Shown: positions 5,839 through 7,464 of the stretch, in pieces
Position numbering within the stretch: the stretch's first letter is position 1
Layout of the letters: every line of letters begins with the position of its first letter
Source of the DNA: Chlamydiota bacterium
GTDB lineage: Bacteria; Auribacterota; UBA3054; B51-G9
Reading direction: 5' to 3'
Length of the DNA stretch: 7,464 bases
NCBI GenBank assembly: GCA_003648225.1
Contig: QMOL01000141.1
Location: 1 to 7,464 of the forward strand
The notes under the pieces: model-generated
Told to the model about the DNA's origin: nothing
The model's database searches: none
The model's input: the letters and a program-made list of their open reading frames with translations, nothing else
Position numbers and translations under genes: made by a program

Positions 5839-7320
5839 ATGCATCTCCAAATGAAAAATATTACTAAGCGCTTTCCCGGAGTGGTTGCGCTTGACAATGT
5901 CAACCTTTCTGTTGAAAGGGGAGAGGTGCATTCTTTGTGTGGAGAAAATGGTGCCGGGAAGTCCACGCTTATGAAAGTTCTCAATGGAGTTTACAAAGCG
6001 GACGAAGGAGAAATATTTTTTGATGGTAAAAAAGTTGATGTTAAGTCTCCACACAAGGCGCAGCAACTTGGTCTGAGCATAATTTTTCAGGAATTGAATT
6101 TAGTTAATTCGCTTTCCATCGCTGAAAATATTTTTCTTGGGCGACTCAAAAAAAATAGATTCGGGAAAATATTGTGGAAGGAAATATATGAAGATTCAGC
6201 CAATTTGCTCGCTCATATCGGTTGTAAATTGAATCCAAAAAACGAAGTCGGCAGGTTAAGTGTCAGTCAAAAGCAAATGGTGGAAATAGCCAAAGCTCTT
6301 TCCTTCAATTCTAAAATTATTATCATGGACGAACCGTCCGCAACGCTTACGGAAAAAGAAGTTAAAAATCTTTATCAAATCATTCATGAATTGAAATCAA
6401 AAAATATTACGGTGATTTATATCTCCCATAAAATGGATGAAATTTTCGACTTGAGTGACCGCGTTACTGTTCTGCGCGACGGGAAAGCGATTGAGACGAT
6501 GAATATATCAGAAACTTCCCGCGAAGATATTATCAATAAAATGGTTGGTCGGGATATGGACCACGCTTTCCCAAACAGAACATCTGAAGAAGGAGCCCCC
6601 GTTTTAAAAATTGAAAATCTTTTCATTGCGGGAAAACTTGATAACATTAATTTCGTACTTAAAAAAGGGGAAGTGTTAAGTATTGCCGGTCTTGTTGGCG
6701 CCGGCAGAACAGAACTTTTAAGAGCGATATTCGGCGCGGATAAAATTGATTCCGGCAAAATTTTTCTGAATGATAAAGAAATAAATATCAATTCGCCGAT
6801 TGATGCTATTGAAAATGGAATAGCTCTTTTGAATGAAGACAGAAAAGAAGAAGGATTAGTTTTGAATTTTTCCGTTGCTGAAAATATCACCGCGGCAAAG
6901 CTTGATTCTATAACCGAACTCGGTTTTTTGAAGAAATCAGTAGAAAAGAATATCGCGAAAAAATATATCGATAATTTGTCTATAAAAACTCCGGGCATTA
7001 ATCAAAAATGCATAAATCTTAGCGGGGGAAATCAGCAAAAAGTCGCGCTCGCTAAATGGCTGTATTCAAACGCGGAAATCCTGATGCTTGACGAACCGAC
7101 ACGCGGAATTGACGTCGGCGCCAAACAGGAAATTTATTTGATTATTAATGAACTTGTTAAACAGGGGAAATCTATCATTCTTGTTTCATCGGAAATGCCG
7201 GAAGTCCTCGCTTTAAGCGATAGAATTATTGTTTTGCACGAAGGCAAAATTAAAGGTGAATTTGATAACAAAAATAAACAGGTTACAAGCGAACAAATTT
7301 TACATTACGCTATAGGATAA
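5839..7320 (+). CDS. Sugar ABC transporter ATP-binding protein, two ABC domains (RbsA/MglA/XylG type)
   Basis: A 493-residue fused double ATPase of a monosaccharide importer, at the cytoplasmic face of the membrane. Domain 1 has Walker A GENGAGKST (35-43), Q-loop Gln84, signature LSVSQKQ (140-146), Walker B IIIMDEP (160-166) and H-loop His197. Domain 2 has a degenerate Walker A, GLVGAGRTE (284-292) with Arg for Lys, signature LSGGNQQKVALAKWL (394-408), Walker B MLDEPTRGID (416-425), and Ser in VSSEMPE where the switch His would be. These asymmetries are normal in this family, where only one site is fully catalytic. Length and C-terminus (EQILHYAIG) look complete. ATG 5839 gives the usual N-terminus; ATG 5851 is also in frame. 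Energises uptake with the upstream lipoprotein and a permease that is not in the window. Sugar specificity is not readable, so I give no gene symbol. Confidence 0.93.
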   Translation: MHLQMKNITKRFPGVVALDNVNLSVERGEVHSLCGENGAGKSTLMKVLNGVYKADEGEIFFDGKKVDVKSPHKAQQLGLSIIFQELNLVNSLSIAENIFLGRLKKNRFGKILWKEIYEDSANLLAHIGCKLNPKNEVGRLSVSQKQMVEIAKALSFNSKIIIMDEPSATLTEKEVKNLYQIIHELKSKNITVIYISHKMDEIFDLSDRVTVLRDGKAIETMNISETSREDIINKMVGRDMDHAFPNRTSEEGAPVLKIENLFIAGKLDNINFVLKKGEVLSIAGLVGAGRTELLRAIFGADKIDSGKIFLNDKEININSPIDAIENGIALLNEDRKEEGLVLNFSVAENITAAKLDSITELGFLKKSVEKNIAKKYIDNLSIKTPGINQKCINLSGGNQQKVALAKWLYSNAEILMLDEPTRGIDVGAKQEIYLIINELVKQGKSIILVSSEMPEVLALSDRIIVLHEGKIKGEFDNKNKQVTSEQILHYAIG

Positions 7321-7323
7321 ATA

Positions 7324-7464
7324 GGTTTGAAGGTTATCCCGATTCAAACTGCCGGTATTTCTATAATGAATAATATTGCTGAAGGATTCGAACGAAAAAG
7401 TTCGAAAGAATTTTCGCGTTTTTTAGATATTTCAAAAGGTTCATGTGGAGAAGTTCGAAGCATG
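7324..7464 (+). pseudogene. 5'-truncated four-helix-bundle (23S rRNA IVS-type) protein, partial at window end
   Basis: The frame reads GLKVIPIQTAGISIMNNIAEGF, then ERKSSKEFSRFLDISKGSCGEVRSM to the last base. This is the conserved middle of the small four-helix-bundle proteins, whose family motif is close to SIxxNIAEGFxRxSxKEFxRFLxIAxGSxxE. About 40 N-terminal residues are missing: the preceding sequence is the ATPase C-terminus and its stop, in the same frame. Possible starts are TTG 7327 or ATG 7366, but both would lose the first helix. The 3' part lies outside the window, so whether the rest is intact is unknown. It stands where the permease of the transporter would be expected. These proteins are often scattered as solitary genes; their cellular function is not established. 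Confidence 0.7.

Noticed and set aside
6417..6998. 193-residue open frame on the minus strand inside the ATPase gene
   Set aside because: Antisense shadow of a strongly conserved coding sequence; its Ser/Phe-rich translation resembles no family I know.
7387..7406. 7-bp stem TTCGAAC/GTTCGAA with a third TTCGAA at 7454-7459 as a regulatory hairpin
   Set aside because: It lies within the conserved coding stretch of the four-helix-bundle fragment, and FE/SK/VR codons explain it.
1..7464. CRISPR array, tRNA or rRNA genes
   Set aside because: No regularly spaced repeats, no cloverleaf-like segments and no rRNA-like stretches were seen on either strand.

Overview
The window looks like an AT-rich bacterial chromosome segment that handles a sugar or glycan. 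The best guess for the host is the Bacteroidota/Ignavibacteriota (FCB) neighbourhood. This rests on A-rich leaders with little Shine-Dalgarno signal before two of the three visible plus-strand starts, a RAYT-type element of a kind I associate with that group, and a four-helix-bundle protein fragment. It is an inference from style, not from a marker gene.

Layout. 3-953 (+): a TIM-barrel sugar isomerase/epimerase with all four metal ligands visible. 948-1369: a small, decayed REP-associated tyrosine transposase (RAYT) element. It has perfect 25-bp inverted ends, each carrying a 5' GTAG and a short hairpin. Inside is a transposase remnant in three reading frames that has lost both the HUH motif and the catalytic-Tyr helix. 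The left end supplies the TAG stop of the isomerase, and the right end stops one base short of the AraC regulator's stop codon. 1371-2231 (-): an AraC/XylS-type regulator. 2232-2386: a divergent control region with a 9-bp direct repeat at 20-bp spacing directly upstream of a sigma70-like promoter. 2387-4744 (+): a large exported protein with a six-hairpin glycosidase-like core. 4803-5729 (+): a lipoprotein sugar-binding protein of an ABC importer. 5839-7320 (+): a double-domain sugar ABC ATPase of the RbsA/MglA/XylG type. 7324-7464 (+): the 5'-truncated remainder of a four-helix-bundle protein, running off the window.

How the genes may work together (inference). The AraC-type protein senses a sugar and activates the divergent hydrolase-SBP-ATPase transcript. 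The exported hydrolase releases a sugar outside the cytoplasm, the lipoprotein captures it and the ATPase powers uptake. The epimerase/isomerase would act on it, or on a related ketose, in the cytoplasm. The permease expected after the ATPase is not in the window; a foreign-looking gene fragment lies there instead. I see no wholly new defence or mobile system. The less ordinary items are the RAYT-derived element wedged between two stop codons, the operator-like repeat, and the hydrolase of unassigned specificity.
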